Below, piece by piece: positions 1 through 9,733 of a stretch of 64,000 nucleotides of DNA. The notes beneath the pieces are model-generated. The model was not told where the DNA came from, made no database searches, and worked only from the letters and a program-made list of their open reading frames with translations. The translations under genes and the position numbers were made by a program. Numbering within the stretch: the stretch's first letter is position 1; each line of letters starts with the position of its first letter. The stretch spans positions 868,001-932,000 of the forward strand of contig NZ_CP082904.1 in the NCBI RefSeq assembly GCF_023517775.1. Direction: 5' to 3'. The DNA is from Mixta hanseatica (GTDB taxonomy: Bacteria; Pseudomonadota; Gammaproteobacteria; Enterobacterales; Enterobacteriaceae).

Positions 1-516
1 ACCTTTTAGCGTCCAGGGATTTTCCAGCTCTGCCAGGTAGAGGTTGGAGTTGCCCGGAATCGCCGGATCTTTTTGCGCCCACAGATACCACTGCTTGTCC
101 TGATGACGAAACGTGGTGGCATCCAGTGAAAAACTGTCAATAGGCGTACGGATGCGGCCGCGATCCTGCCAGTTTCCCCTTAACGGATCGGCATCATCAC
201 AGGTCAGAGCATACATGCGATGCTGAAACAAACCTTCTTTAATTTCCCGACTGGGCGCAGCGGCAAAATAGATCACCCACTGACCGTCAATATGATGAAT
301 TTCCGGCGCCCAGATCAGCGCGCTCATCGGTCCGACATCGGGCTTACGCCATACGACGACCGGCTGCGCTTCCGCAAGGCCGATAATGGACTCGGCGCAG
401 CGCAGCTCAAGGCGATCGTATTCAGGAACGGAGGCGATAAAGTAGTAGCGATCCTGATAGCGTAAAATAAAAGGGTCCGCTCGCTGTTCAATTAACGGGT
501 TGGGCCACTGGATCAT
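1..516 (-). CDS. Glycoside hydrolase family 43 protein, 3' part cut by the window edge
   Basis: The first 172 codons of a minus-strand gene are present; the rest lies outside the window. The product starts MIQWPNPLIEQRADPF and contains the ADPF motif, a WAPEIHHIDGQW segment and a SLDAT motif, all typical of the five-bladed beta-propeller of family 43 arabinofuranosidases and xylosidases. No signal peptide is visible, so it probably cleaves small imported arabinosides or xylosides in the cytoplasm. Its ATG overlaps the stop of the upstream symporter gene by four bases (ATGA), which implies translational coupling. The pair resembles E. coli yagGH (symporter plus GH43). Exact substrate is not determinable here. 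Confidence 0.85.
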   Translation of the reverse strand, partial: MIQWPNPLIEQRADPFILRYQDRYYFIASVPEYDRLELRCAESIIGLAEAQPVVVWRKPDVGPMSALIWAPEIHHIDGQWVIYFAAAPSREIKEGLFQHRMYALTCDDADPLRGNWQDRGRIRTPIDSFSLDATTFRHQDKQWYLWAQKDPAIPGNSNLYLAELENPWTLKG

Positions 517-1931
517 GATGCCGTTCCTTCTGGTTTGATATCAAAAGCATTGCCTTCGCGCAGCGCGCTCAGCTCACGATAGTTTTCCCGCCGTTTCGCC
601 AGATCCTGCTGAATAGTTTGCATCAGATGACGATCGACTTTTAACAGACGCACAACGCCTGCGGTAATCAGGTAGCCGATGCCGGGGATCACGGTAAACA
701 GCAGCACAATACCGTTCAGCGCGCTACTGCCTTGCTGCTTAGCTCCTGCATCGTAACCATAAAATGAGAGCAGGAAACCGACCATCGCACCCGCTACCGC
801 CAGGCCGACCTTCAGGAAAAACAGATTTCCGGAGAAGCTGATGCCGGTAATGCGTTTGCCGGTTTTCCATTCGCCGTAATCATCCACATCCGCCATCAGC
901 GACCAGTGCAGCGGGGAGGGGATTTGGTGCAGGATATTCAGCAGGAAATACATCAGTGTAACCAGCACCGTGGCCTGCGGGTTAAGGAAGTAGAAGCCGC
1001 AGGAAAAAATAGCCAGCGCGATATTGGTCCAAAAAAAGACTTTCAGCTTACACCAGCGGTCGGTCATGACTTTCGCCAGCGTACTGCCGATCATCATGCC
1101 TACCACGCCAAGGCTGATAAACAGCGTGGCGAAGTGGGTAGATTGTCCCATCACCCAGGTGACGTAATACATGGTGGCTGCCATGCGAATAAAGCCGGGA
1201 CAGACGTTGCAGAAGGTCAGCAGCAAAATACGCACCCACTGATCGTTTTTCCAGACGTCACGCAGATCGTTTTTCAGATCGTCATTGCTGGGCACGGCAG
1301 GGCGGATACGTTCACGTACGTTGGCGAAGCAGTAAAGGAACATCAGCAGCCCGATAACCGCCATCACGCCCATTGCCATCTGGTAGCCCCGCGCCCGATC
1401 GCCGCCGCCGAACCATTCGGTCATCGGCAGCAGGGTAAGCGACAGGATCAGCGTCGCGATGCCCACCATGACAAAGCGGTAGGACTGGCAGGAGACGCGT
1501 TCATGGGGATCGTTAGTAATCACGCCGCCCAGCGAACAGTAGGGGATATTAATCGCCGTATAGGCCAGCGACATCAGGAAGTAGGTAACAAAGGCGTAGA
1601 CGACTTTGTATTCGTAGCTCCAGTCCGGCGTGGTAAACATCAGTACGCTGAATACCACATACGGAACGGAAACCCACAGCAGCCAGGGACGAAAGCGGCC
1701 CCAGCGGCTTTGGGTACGATCGGCAATCGCGCCCATAATGGGATCGGTTACCGCATCCAGTACGCGTACTGAAAGCAGCAACACACCGACCAGCGCCGGG
1801 GCGAGGCCAAATACATCGGTATAGAAGTAGTTAAGGAACAGCATAATGGCGCCGCCAATCATATTACAGCCAGCGTCGCCCATGCCGTAACCCAGCTTTT
1901 CTCTAAAAGAAAGCGCAGAGCCGTTCATCAT
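513..1931 (-). CDS. GPH-family sugar:cation symporter (YagG/XynT-like)
   Basis: A 472-residue membrane protein with about twelve hydrophobic segments. The N-terminal motif KLGYGMGDAGCN and the loop DPIMGAIADRTQSRWGRFRP are signatures of the glycoside-pentoside-hexuronide symporter family (MelB, XylP, YagG, YicJ). It should import an oligosaccharide or glycoside that the downstream GH43 enzyme then hydrolyses. A GGGAG ribosome site lies six bases before the first ATG. Methionine 2 follows directly, so the exact first residue is uncertain by one. The gene overlaps the GH43 start by four bases. The real substrate could be a xyloside or an arabinoside. Confidence 0.88.
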   Translation of the reverse strand: MMNGSALSFREKLGYGMGDAGCNMIGGAIMLFLNYFYTDVFGLAPALVGVLLLSVRVLDAVTDPIMGAIADRTQSRWGRFRPWLLWVSVPYVVFSVLMFTTPDWSYEYKVVYAFVTYFLMSLAYTAINIPYCSLGGVITNDPHERVSCQSYRFVMVGIATLILSLTLLPMTEWFGGGDRARGYQMAMGVMAVIGLLMFLYCFANVRERIRPAVPSNDDLKNDLRDVWKNDQWVRILLLTFCNVCPGFIRMAATMYYVTWVMGQSTHFATLFISLGVVGMMIGSTLAKVMTDRWCKLKVFFWTNIALAIFSCGFYFLNPQATVLVTLMYFLLNILHQIPSPLHWSLMADVDDYGEWKTGKRITGISFSGNLFFLKVGLAVAGAMVGFLLSFYGYDAGAKQQGSSALNGIVLLFTVIPGIGYLITAGVVRLLKVDRHLMQTIQQDLAKRRENYRELSALREGNAFDIKPEGTAS

Positions 1932-2060
1932 TTTATTCTCCCACTGAGCAGTGGAATGATTATTGCGGCTTAACGATTGCCGGGCTAATACGGGTTGGTC
2001 ATCAAGATGGACAAAATAACTGCGAAGAGAAAAGTGTGAAGGGCGTAACGATTAGCGCAG

Positions 2061-2090
2061 AGAAAACCGGGCGCAGACGCGCCCGGTAAA
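2061..2090 (-). terminator. Rho-independent terminator of aroP
   Basis: A perfect nine-base-pair stem (ACCGGGCGC with loop of four and GCGCCCGGT) lies directly after the aroP stop codon. Read on the minus strand it is followed by TTTTCT. Confidence 0.85.
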
Positions 2091-2093
2091 TCA

Positions 2094-3449
2094 TTAGCTT
2101 CGCTGCGAGCGGTTTTTGATGGCGTAGCCAACCGCCAGCACCACCAGCCAGACCGGGATAAGCCAGACCGAAATGGCCATGCCCGGCGTCATCAGCATGA
2201 TCACCAGAATCGCGGCCATAAAGAGCAGGCAAATCCAGTTACCGACCGGATAGAGAATCGCGCGGAAACGCGTCTGCACGCCCTGGCGATCTTTCGCCTT
2301 ACGGAATTTCAGATGCGCCAGGCTAATCATTGCCCAGTTAATCACCAGCGCCGAGACCACCAGCGCCATCAGTAGGCCAAAGGCCTCGCCCGGCATCAGG
2401 TAGTTAATCAATACGCAAATCGCCGTTGCCAGCGCCGACACGCCCAGCGCCACATAGGGAACGCCGCGACGGTCAACCTTGAGCAACGCCTGCGGGCCGC
2501 TGCCCTGTTTCGCCAGGCCATAGAGCATCCGGCTGTTGCTATAGACGCAGCTGTTATACACCGACAGCGCCGCCGTCAGGAACACCACGTTCAACACGTT
2601 GGCCACCAGCGTTTCGCCAAGGTCGTGAAAGATCATCACGAACGGACTGCTTTCGCCCACCACTTTGGTCCAGGGATAGAGCGAGAGCAGCACCGCCAGC
2701 GAGCCGATATAAAAAATAAGGATGCGGTAGATCACCTGATTAGTTGCGCGCGGAATGCTTTTCGACGGGTCGTCCGCTTCGGCGGCGGTAATACCCACCA
2801 GCTCCAGACCGCCGAACGAGAACATAATCACTGCCATCGCCATCACCAGTCCGCTAATGCCGTGCGGGAAAAAGCCGCCCTGCGCCCAGATATTGCTGAC
2901 CGAAGCCTGCGGCCCGCCCTGACCGCTAAACAGCAGCCAGCCGCCGAACAGAATCATCCCAACGACCGCGACCACTTTAATAATGGCGAACCAGAATTCC
3001 ATCTCGCCGTAAACTTTAACGTTAGTCAGGTTGATGGCGTTTATCAGAACGAAGAACAACGCGGCGGTAGCCCAGGAGGGAAACTCCGGCCACCAGACCT
3101 GGATATACTTGCCAACGGCGGTAAGCTCGGCCATGGCGACCAGCACATACAGTACCCAATAGTTCCAGCCGGAAGCGAAGCCGGCAAAATTGCCCCAGTA
3201 TTTATAAGCGAAGTGGCTAAAGGAACCGGCTACAGGCTCTTCGACCACCATTTCGCCCAGCTGACGCATAATCAGAAAAGCGATAAACCCGCCGATGGCA
3301 TAACCTAATAATACCGATGGCCCGGCCATTTGGATGGTTTGCCCAATTCCCAGAAACAGGCCGGTACCCACGGCACCGCCTAATGCAATCAGCTGAATAT
3401 GGCGGTTTTTCAATCCGCGCTTCAGCGTATCGCCCTGCTGTTGTTCCAT
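2094..3449 (-). CDS. aroP: Aromatic amino acid permease AroP
   Basis: A 451-residue inner-membrane transporter of the amino acid-polyamine-organocation superfamily that imports phenylalanine, tyrosine and tryptophan with protons. It begins MEQQQGDTLKRGLKNRHIQL and carries the family motif IALGGAVGTGLFLGIG in the first helix; twelve hydrophobic segments follow. The length is close to that of E. coli AroP (457). The reading frame extends further upstream, but the ATG at 3449 has a GAGGG ribosome site five bases before it and matches the family start. It is divergent from pdhR, as in E. coli. PheP is the closest alternative, but position favours AroP. Confidence 0.93.
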   Translation of the reverse strand: MEQQQGDTLKRGLKNRHIQLIALGGAVGTGLFLGIGQTIQMAGPSVLLGYAIGGFIAFLIMRQLGEMVVEEPVAGSFSHFAYKYWGNFAGFASGWNYWVLYVLVAMAELTAVGKYIQVWWPEFPSWATAALFFVLINAINLTNVKVYGEMEFWFAIIKVVAVVGMILFGGWLLFSGQGGPQASVSNIWAQGGFFPHGISGLVMAMAVIMFSFGGLELVGITAAEADDPSKSIPRATNQVIYRILIFYIGSLAVLLSLYPWTKVVGESSPFVMIFHDLGETLVANVLNVVFLTAALSVYNSCVYSNSRMLYGLAKQGSGPQALLKVDRRGVPYVALGVSALATAICVLINYLMPGEAFGLLMALVVSALVINWAMISLAHLKFRKAKDRQGVQTRFRAILYPVGNWICLLFMAAILVIMLMTPGMAISVWLIPVWLVVLAVGYAIKNRSQRS

Positions 3450-3940
3450 AAAAACCCTCGTGTTTGTCCTTCGCCTTCCCTGAAGAGTTGGCGCAGTCAT
3501 GCCTGCGGTGAATCGGTACGCTTGTATGGTTACCGTTACGCTTTGTGTATTGTTTATTTTACAGGGTGGTTTAGCGCAAATTGCCTGCGGTGCTACCACG
3601 ACGCCAAGAATAATGTTAAGCGCGTACGAATGCACCTGCTTTCTCTGCCTGTCGACGACGGCCAATAAAAAACATTGCTATCGTCACGTGGGCTTTTCTT
3701 TTTTGTGCCATTTAATTCGCATAAAGACGAATAGCTTTCGCTTATGACATAAAATGAGATTCGGGTCTAAGCCCGTGTAAGGTTTGGTAAAAATCAGCGG
3801 GTAAATTTAGCGTTCTGCGGTAAATAACGCATTTTTATAGCGGTTTTTTATCGCTTTAGTGAGGTGATCTTCGCCCCGCTTCTGGCAGATGCCATATAGA
3901 CAGAAGGTGAATACTTTGTTACTTTAGCGTCACTTTTTTT
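3450..3940. other. Divergent aroP-pdhR intergenic region
   Basis: About 490 bases without a gene. It must hold the aroP promoter and the pdhR promoter; the stretch TTTGTTACTTTAGCGTCAC near 3915-3932 resembles the E. coli pdh promoter region. I could not place a convincing TyrR box for aroP. Confidence 0.5.
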
Positions 3941-3959
3941 AAATTGGTATTACCAATTT
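3941..3959. promoter_or_regulatory. PdhR operator (perfect palindrome)
   Basis: AAATTGGTATTACCAATTT is a perfect inverted repeat of 9+1+9 bases and matches the known PdhR consensus ATTGGTNNNACCAAT. It lies 29 bases before the pdhR start, so PdhR should repress its own gene and the pyruvate dehydrogenase genes until pyruvate releases it. Confidence 0.92.
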
Positions 3960-3987
3960 ACTTCGGCGCCTGGCAGAAGAAGGGACA

Positions 3988-4752
3988 ATGGCCTACAGTA
4001 AGATTCGCCAACCAAAGCTCTCGGATGCAATTGAGCAACAGCTTGAGTCCCTGATTATGGAGGGAACGCTGCGTCCGGGTGAAAAGCTTCTCCCTGAGCG
4101 GGAGCTGGCTAAGCAGTTTGACGTTTCTCGCCCCTCTTTGCGCGAAGCGATACAGCGTCTGGAGGCAAAAGGGCTTCTGCTGCGTCGTCAGGGCGGTGGC
4201 ACCTTTGTTCAGAAAAGCCTGTGGCAAAGTCTGAGCGATCCTCTGGTAGCGCTACTCGCCGATCACCCCGAATCCCAGTTCGACCTGCTGGAAACCCGTC
4301 ATGCGCTTGAAGGTATCGCAGCTTATTACGCTGCGCTGCGCGGAACCGAAGAGGATCTGCAGCGCATACGCGATTGCCATTTGGCCATCCAGCATGCCCA
4401 GCAAAGCGGCGACCTGGATGCCGAAGCCGATGCAGTGATGCAGTATCAGATTGCCGTAACAGAAGCGGCGCATAATGTGGTGCTGCTGCATTTGCTACGC
4501 TCAATGGGCCCGATGCTGGAAAAAAACGTTCGACAGAACTTTGAATTGCTCTACTCACGCCGGGAAATGCTGGCGCAGGTAAGCAGTCATCGCGCCAGTA
4601 TTTTTGAGGCGATTGTGGCCCGCGAGCCGGAAAAGGCACGCGAAGCCTCACACCGCCATCTGGCGTTTATTGAGGAGATATTGCTGGACAGAAGTCGGGA
4701 GCAGACGCGTCGTGAACGCTCCCTGCGTCGTTTACAGCAACGTAAGGAATAG
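3988..4752 (+). CDS. pdhR: Pyruvate-sensing transcriptional repressor PdhR
   Basis: A 254-residue GntR-family regulator of the FadR subfamily. The winged helix-turn-helix spans roughly residues 10-75 ([37 protein letters not shown]) and an FCD ligand-binding domain follows from about residue 90 to 235. It represses pyruvate dehydrogenase and respiratory genes and is released by pyruvate. The start [13 protein letters not shown] agrees with E. coli PdhR (254 residues) and has a GAAGGGA ribosome site. The gene precedes aceE, aceF and lpd in the same direction, and a perfect PdhR operator lies just upstream. Confidence 0.96.
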   Translation: MAYSKIRQPKLSDAIEQQLESLIMEGTLRPGEKLLPERELAKQFDVSRPSLREAIQRLEAKGLLLRRQGGGTFVQKSLWQSLSDPLVALLADHPESQFDLLETRHALEGIAAYYAALRGTEEDLQRIRDCHLAIQHAQQSGDLDAEADAVMQYQIAVTEAAHNVVLLHLLRSMGPMLEKNVRQNFELLYSRREMLAQVSSHRASIFEAIVAREPEKAREASHRHLAFIEEILLDRSREQTRRERSLRRLQQRKE

Positions 4753-4837
4753 CGCGTAAACTGATATAACCATAGATTTTGCAGGGTTAAACAATCCACC
4801 CGGCAAAACAAAAGGGATACGCGGCAACTAACGACGG

Positions 4838-4885
4838 GCCTGTCTCCTTGCATTTTGAACTGAAGCAGAATGCAGGGAGACAGGC
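4838..4885 (+). other. Long RNA hairpin between pdhR and aceE
   Basis: The stretch 4838-4857 pairs with 4866-4885 over 20 base pairs (18 Watson-Crick and two G-U), closing an eight-base loop. No T-run follows, so it is not a standard terminator. It sits 43 bases before the aceE start, in the leader of the aceEF transcript. It could be an RNase processing site, a stabiliser or an attenuator. The function is inferred only. Confidence 0.75.
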
Positions 4886-4928
4886 TCCAGACAATTCAAC
4901 GTATTAGACACAGATAAGGAATACCCCC

Positions 4929-7592
4929 ATGTCAGAACGTTTACATAATGACGTGGATCCGATCGAAACCCGCGACTGGCTACAGGCGATCGAATCGGTC
5001 ATCCGTGAAGAAGGTGTTGAGCGTGCGCAGTTCCTGATCGATCAGGTACTGAGCGAAGCGCGTAAAGGCGGCGTAAACGTCGCTGCAGGCTCTGCTGTCA
5101 GCAACTACGTTAACTCTATCGCCGTTGAAGAAGAACCGGACTATCCGGGCAATACCTCTCTGGAGCGTCGTATCCGTTCCGCAATTCGCTGGAACGCCAT
5201 GATGGCGGTACTGCGTGCGTCGAAAAAAGATCTGGAGCTGGGTGGCCACCTCTCATCTTTCCAGTCTTCGGCGACCATTTATGAAGTCTGCTTTAACCAT
5301 TTCTTCCGTGCGCGCAGTGAGAAAGATGGCGGCGATCTGGTTTACTTCCAGGGCCATATTTCTCCGGGCGTTTACTCACGCGCCTTCCTTGAAGGTCGTT
5401 TGACTGAAGAGCAGATGAACAACTTCCGTCAGGAAGTGCACGGCAAAGGCCTCTCTTCCTATCCGCATCCTAAACTGATGCCGGATTTCTGGCAGTTCCC
5501 GACCGTTTCTATGGGCCTGGGCCCGCTGTCGGCGATCTATCAGGCGAAATTCCTGAAATATCTGGAACACCGCGGCCTGAAAGATACCTCTGCGCAGACC
5601 GTTTACGCTTTCCTTGGCGATGGCGAAATGGATGAGCCGGAATCCAAAGGCGCCATCACTATCGCGACGCGCGAGAAGCTGGATAACCTGGTCTTCGTCA
5701 TCAACTGTAACCTGCAGCGTCTGGATGGTCCGGTAACCGGCAACGGCAAGATCATCAACGAACTGGAAGGCATCTTTGGCGGCGCCGGCTGGGAAGTGAT
5801 CAAGGTGATTTGGGGCAGCCGTTGGGACGAACTGCTGCGCAAAGATACCAGCGGCAAGCTGATCCAGCTGATGAATGAAACCGTTGATGGCGATTATCAG
5901 ACCTTTAAATCGCGTAACGGCGCCTATGTGCGCGAGCACTTCTTCGGTAAATATCCGGAAACCGCTGAGCTGGTGAAAGATATGTCCGACGACGAGATTT
6001 TCGCGCTGAACCGCGGTGGTCACGATCCGAAGAAAATCTATGCGGCGCTGAAAAAAGCGCAGGAGACCAAAGGCAAGCCGGTGGTGATTCTGGCGCATAC
6101 CATTAAGGGTTATGGTATGGGCGATACCGCAGAAGGGAAAAACATCGCTCACCAGGTGAAGAAAATGAACATGGAAGGCGTGCGCTACGTTCGCGATCGC
6201 TTCAATGTTCCGGTTACCGATGAAAACCTGGAAACGCTGCCGTACGTCAAATTCGAAGAAGGGTCTGAAGAGTACAACTACCTGCACGGCCAGCGCCAGA
6301 AGCTGGGTGGCTATCTGCCAAGCCGTCAGCCGAACTTCTCCGAGAAGCTTGAGCTGCCGACTCTGGAAGATTTCGCGCCGCTGCTGGAAGAGCAGAACAA
6401 AGAAATTTCTACCACCATCGCCTTTGTGCGTGCGCTGAACGTGATGCTGAAGAACAAGTCGATCAAAGATCGTCTGGTGCCGATCATCGCTGACGAAGCG
6501 CGTACCTTTGGTATGGAGGGCCTGTTCCGTCAGATCGGTATTTACAGCCCGAACGGCCAGCAGTACACGCCGCAGGACCGTGAGCAGGTTGCTTACTATA
6601 AAGAAGATGAGAAAGGCCAGATTCTGCAGGAAGGGATCAACGAGCTGGGTGCAGGCGCGTCCTGGCTGGCTGCTGCGACCTCTTACAGCACCAACAACCT
6701 GCCGATGATTCCGTTCTACATCTATTACTCAATGTTCGGCTTCCAGCGTATCGGCGATCTCTGCTGGGCAGCGGGCGACCAACAGGCGCGCGGCTTCCTG
6801 GTCGGCGGCACCTCCGGTCGTACTACGCTGAACGGCGAAGGCCTGCAGCATGAAGATGGTCATAGCCATATTCAGGCGCTGACTATCCCGAACTGTATCT
6901 CTTACGATCCGGCTTATGCTTACGAAGTCGCGGTGATCATGCAGGACGGCCTGACCCGTATGTACGGCGAAGCGCAGGAAAATATTTACTACTACATCAC
7001 CACGCTGAACGAAAACTACCACATGCCAGCCATGCCGCAGGGCGCGGAAGAGGGTATCCGTAAGGGTATCTACAAGCTGGAAACGCTGGAAGGCAGCAAA
7101 GGTAAAGTACAGCTGCTGGGCTCTGGCGCGATCCTGCGTCACGTACGCGAAGCCGCCGAGATTCTGGCGAAAGAGTACGGTATCGGCTCTGATGTTTACA
7201 GCGTAACCTCCTTCACCGAACTGGCGCGCGACGGCCAGGATTGTGAACGCTGGAACATGCTGCATCCGACAGCAGAAGCGCGCGTGCCGTATATCGCTCA
7301 GGTGATGAATGATGCGCCGGCCGTAGCCTCTACTGACTACATGAAACTGTTTGCTGAACAGGTTCGCAGCTATATCCCGGCCAGCGATTATCGCGTACTG
7401 GGTACCGACGGCTTTGGCCGTTCTGACAGCCGTGAAAACCTGCGTCACCACTTCGAAGTGGACGCATCCTATGTGGTGGTTGCAGCGCTGGGTGAACTGG
7501 CTAAACGCGGCGAAATCGATAAGAAAGTGGTGGCGGACGCCATTACCAAATTCAATATCGATGCAGATAAAGTCAACCCGCGTCTGGCATAA
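4929..7592 (+). CDS. aceE: Pyruvate dehydrogenase E1 component
   Basis: An 887-residue homodimeric thiamine diphosphate enzyme that decarboxylates pyruvate and acetylates the lipoyl groups of AceF in the cytoplasmic pyruvate dehydrogenase complex. The thiamine diphosphate motif begins AFLGDGEMDEPES near residue 227 and ends around NCNLQRLDGPV near residue 260. The length and start (MSERLHNDVDPIETRDWLQA) match E. coli AceE. An AAGGA ribosome site lies eight bases before the ATG. The gene lies between pdhR and aceF, 13 bases before aceF, and is expected to be repressed by PdhR. Confidence 0.98.
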   Translation: MSERLHNDVDPIETRDWLQAIESVIREEGVERAQFLIDQVLSEARKGGVNVAAGSAVSNYVNSIAVEEEPDYPGNTSLERRIRSAIRWNAMMAVLRASKKDLELGGHLSSFQSSATIYEVCFNHFFRARSEKDGGDLVYFQGHISPGVYSRAFLEGRLTEEQMNNFRQEVHGKGLSSYPHPKLMPDFWQFPTVSMGLGPLSAIYQAKFLKYLEHRGLKDTSAQTVYAFLGDGEMDEPESKGAITIATREKLDNLVFVINCNLQRLDGPVTGNGKIINELEGIFGGAGWEVIKVIWGSRWDELLRKDTSGKLIQLMNETVDGDYQTFKSRNGAYVREHFFGKYPETAELVKDMSDDEIFALNRGGHDPKKIYAALKKAQETKGKPVVILAHTIKGYGMGDTAEGKNIAHQVKKMNMEGVRYVRDRFNVPVTDENLETLPYVKFEEGSEEYNYLHGQRQKLGGYLPSRQPNFSEKLELPTLEDFAPLLEEQNKEISTTIAFVRALNVMLKNKSIKDRLVPIIADEARTFGMEGLFRQIGIYSPNGQQYTPQDREQVAYYKEDEKGQILQEGINELGAGASWLAAATSYSTNNLPMIPFYIYYSMFGFQRIGDLCWAAGDQQARGFLVGGTSGRTTLNGEGLQHEDGHSHIQALTIPNCISYDPAYAYEVAVIMQDGLTRMYGEAQENIYYYITTLNENYHMPAMPQGAEEGIRKGIYKLETLEGSKGKVQLLGSGAILRHVREAAEILAKEYGIGSDVYSVTSFTELARDGQDCERWNMLHPTAEARVPYIAQVMNDAPAVASTDYMKLFAEQVRSYIPASDYRVLGTDGFGRSDSRENLRHHFEVDASYVVVAALGELAKRGEIDKKVVADAITKFNIDADKVNPRLA

Positions 7593-7605
7593 GAGGTAAA
7601 GATTA

Positions 7606-9513
7606 ATGGCTATCGAAATTAATGTCCCGGACATCGGCGCAGATGAAGTTGAAGTGACCGAAATCCTGGTAAAGGTTGGCGACAAGGTTGAAGCCGAGCA
7701 GTCGCTGATCACCGTTGAAGGCGACAAGGCCTCAATGGAAGTGCCTTCGCCGCAGGCGGGCGTGGTCAAAGAGATCAAAGTCAACACCGGCGACAAAGTG
7801 GAAACCGGCTCGCTGATTATGATTTTTGACGCCGAAGGCGCAGCAAATGCTCAGCCAGCGCCGGCCGCAGAGAAACCGGCTGACGCTCAGCCTGCGCCTG
7901 CCGCTGCGGCAGAAAGCAAAGAAGTGAATGTCCCGGATATCGGCAGCGACGAAGTCGAAGTGACCGAGATCCTGGTGAAAGTGGGCGACAAGGTTGAAGC
8001 TGAGCAGTCGCTAATCACCGTTGAAGGCGATAAAGCCTCAATGGAAGTGCCGGCGCCGTTCGCGGGTACGGTTAAAGAGATCAAAATCAACACCGGCGAT
8101 AAAGTCAGCACCGGCTCGCTGATTATGGTCTTCGAAACTGCGGCTTCTGGCAGCGCAGCGGCAGCGAAACCGCAGGTGAAAGAGGAAGCGGCGACTGCGC
8201 CGGCGGCCTCTGGCGGTTCAGCCACCAAAGAAGTGAATGTGCCAGATATCGGCGGCGACGAAGTTGAAGTGACCGAAATCCTGGTGAAGGCGGGCGATAA
8301 AGTCACCGCCGAGCAGTCGCTGATTACCGTTGAAGGCGACAAGGCTTCCATGGAAGTGCCGGCGCCGTTCGCGGGCACGGTTAAAGAGATCAAAATCAAC
8401 ACCGGCGATAAAGTCAGCACCGGTTCGCTGATTATGCTGTTTGAAGTGGAAGGCGCTGCGCCAGCGGCGGCTCCGGCTCCGGCTCCGGCGCAAAAAGAAG
8501 CGGCACCGGCAGCGAAAGCTGAGCAGGCAGCTCCGGCGGCATCCGCGCCGGCGAAAACGTCCGGTAAAGATGAGTTCGCTGAGAACGATGCCTACGTACA
8601 CGCGACGCCGGTTATCCGTCGTCTGGCGCGTGAGTTTGGCGTTAACCTGGCGAAAGTGAAGGGCACCGGCCGTAAAGGACGTATTCTGAAAGAAGACGTA
8701 CAGAGTTACGTGAAGGATGCGGTGAAACGCGCTGAATCGGCGCCAGCAGCTGCAACCGGCGGTGGTCTGCCGGGTATGCTGCCGTGGCCAAAAGTGGACT
8801 TCAGCAAGTTTGGCGAGGTAGAAGAAGTTGAGCTGGGCCGTATCCAGAAAATCTCTGGTGCTAACCTGAGCCGTAACTGGGTGATGATCCCGCACGTTAC
8901 GCACTTCGATAAAACCGATATCACCGAGCTGGAAACCTTCCGTAAACAGCAGAACGCCGAAGCTGAGAAGCGTAAGTTGGATGTGAAGATCACCCCGGTA
9001 GTCTTCATTATGAAAGCCGTTGCTGCTGCGCTGGAGCAGATGCCGCGCTTCAACAGCTCACTCTCTGAAGATGGCCAGAAGCTGACGCTGAAGAAATATA
9101 TCAATATCGGCGTGGCGGTTGATACGCCGAATGGTCTGGTGGTTCCGGTATTCAAGGATGTTAACAAGAAAGGCATCATTGAGCTTTCTCGTGAACTGAT
9201 GACCATCTCCAAAAAAGCGCGTGATGGTAAGCTGACCGCTGGCGAAATGCAGGGCGGCTGTTTCACTATCTCCAGCATCGGCGGGCTGGGCACCACTCAC
9301 TTCGCGCCGATTGTGAACGCGCCGGAAGTGGCGATCCTCGGCGTGTCCAAGTCCTCAATGGAGCCGGTGTGGAATGGTAAAGAGTTTATGCCGCGTTTGA
9401 TGCTGCCGATCTCTCTCTCCTTCGACCATCGCGTCATCGATGGGGCAGATGGTGCGCGTTTCATCACCATCATCAACAACACCTTAAGCGATATTCGCCG
9501 TCTGGTGATGTAG
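7606..9513 (+). CDS. aceF: Dihydrolipoamide acetyltransferase (pyruvate dehydrogenase E2)
   Basis: A 635-residue core protein of the complex; it moves acetyl groups from lipoamide to coenzyme A. Three lipoyl domains lie at roughly residues 1-75, 105-180 and 206-280, each with the lipoylation motif [10 protein letters not shown] (first lysine at residue 41). They are joined by alanine-proline-rich flexible linkers. A peripheral subunit-binding domain follows near 335-370 ([20 protein letters not shown]), then the catalytic domain with DHRVIDG close to residue 608. A terminator follows directly. Lipoyl domains two and three are nearly identical in DNA (8041-8126 and 8350-8435). Confidence 0.97.
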   Translation: MAIEINVPDIGADEVEVTEILVKVGDKVEAEQSLITVEGDKASMEVPSPQAGVVKEIKVNTGDKVETGSLIMIFDAEGAANAQPAPAAEKPADAQPAPAAAAESKEVNVPDIGSDEVEVTEILVKVGDKVEAEQSLITVEGDKASMEVPAPFAGTVKEIKINTGDKVSTGSLIMVFETAASGSAAAAKPQVKEEAATAPAASGGSATKEVNVPDIGGDEVEVTEILVKAGDKVTAEQSLITVEGDKASMEVPAPFAGTVKEIKINTGDKVSTGSLIMLFEVEGAAPAAAPAPAPAQKEAAPAAKAEQAAPAASAPAKTSGKDEFAENDAYVHATPVIRRLAREFGVNLAKVKGTGRKGRILKEDVQSYVKDAVKRAESAPAAATGGGLPGMLPWPKVDFSKFGEVEEVELGRIQKISGANLSRNWVMIPHVTHFDKTDITELETFRKQQNAEAEKRKLDVKITPVVFIMKAVAAALEQMPRFNSSLSEDGQKLTLKKYINIGVAVDTPNGLVVPVFKDVNKKGIIELSRELMTISKKARDGKLTAGEMQGGCFTISSIGGLGTTHFAPIVNAPEVAILGVSKSSMEPVWNGKEFMPRLMLPISLSFDHRVIDGADGARFITIINNTLSDIRRLVM

Positions 9514-9520
9514 AAACGAT

Positions 9521-9545
9521 AAAGGCCGGCGTATGCCGGCCTTTT
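9521..9545 (+). terminator. Rho-independent terminator of aceEF
   Basis: AAAGGCCGGC, loop GTAT, GCCGGCCTTT and further T form a strong hairpin eight bases after the aceF stop. Confidence 0.93.
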
Positions 9546-9615
9546 GACAGGTCAGGTTGTTCGCGCTGAATCTGGCTGAAATAAGGGAAATGGGATCTTA
9601 CTGAGCCGAAGCGGT

Positions 9616-9643
9616 TTGCAGTCTGTTAACAATTCTGTAAACT
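9616..9643 (+). promoter_or_regulatory. Possible lpd promoter
   Basis: TTGCAG, a 16-base spacer and TAAACT lie about 90 bases before lpd. A separate lpd promoter is known in E. coli, and the terminator after aceF makes one necessary here. The match to consensus is moderate. Confidence 0.4.
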
Positions 9644-9733
9644 CTTGCGGTGAACGCGTCCCGGTGGATGAAGGGCGTACTGTGAATCAGGTAAGTGACG
9701 TCTGACCGCCGGATAGTCAATTAAGAGGTCATG

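Noticed and set aside
906..1772. Plus-strand open frame of 288 codons opposite the symporter gene
   Set aside because: It is the mirror of a hydrophobic coding strand, rich in His and Gln, with no domain or ribosome site.
3450..3665. N-terminal extension of aroP to 3665
   Set aside because: The added 72 residues have no family counterpart; the ATG at 3449 has a proper ribosome site.
3781..3830. TyrR box upstream of aroP
   Set aside because: TGTAAG and GTAAATTTA segments only partly match the TGTAAA-N6-TTTACA consensus, so no site is claimed.
5376..6287. Minus-strand open frame of 303 codons inside aceE
   Set aside because: It is a shadow of a highly biased gene; the plus strand is certainly aceE.
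6729..7796. Minus-strand frame of 355 codons across aceE-aceF
   Set aside because: It crosses two certain genes and lacks any recognisable motif.
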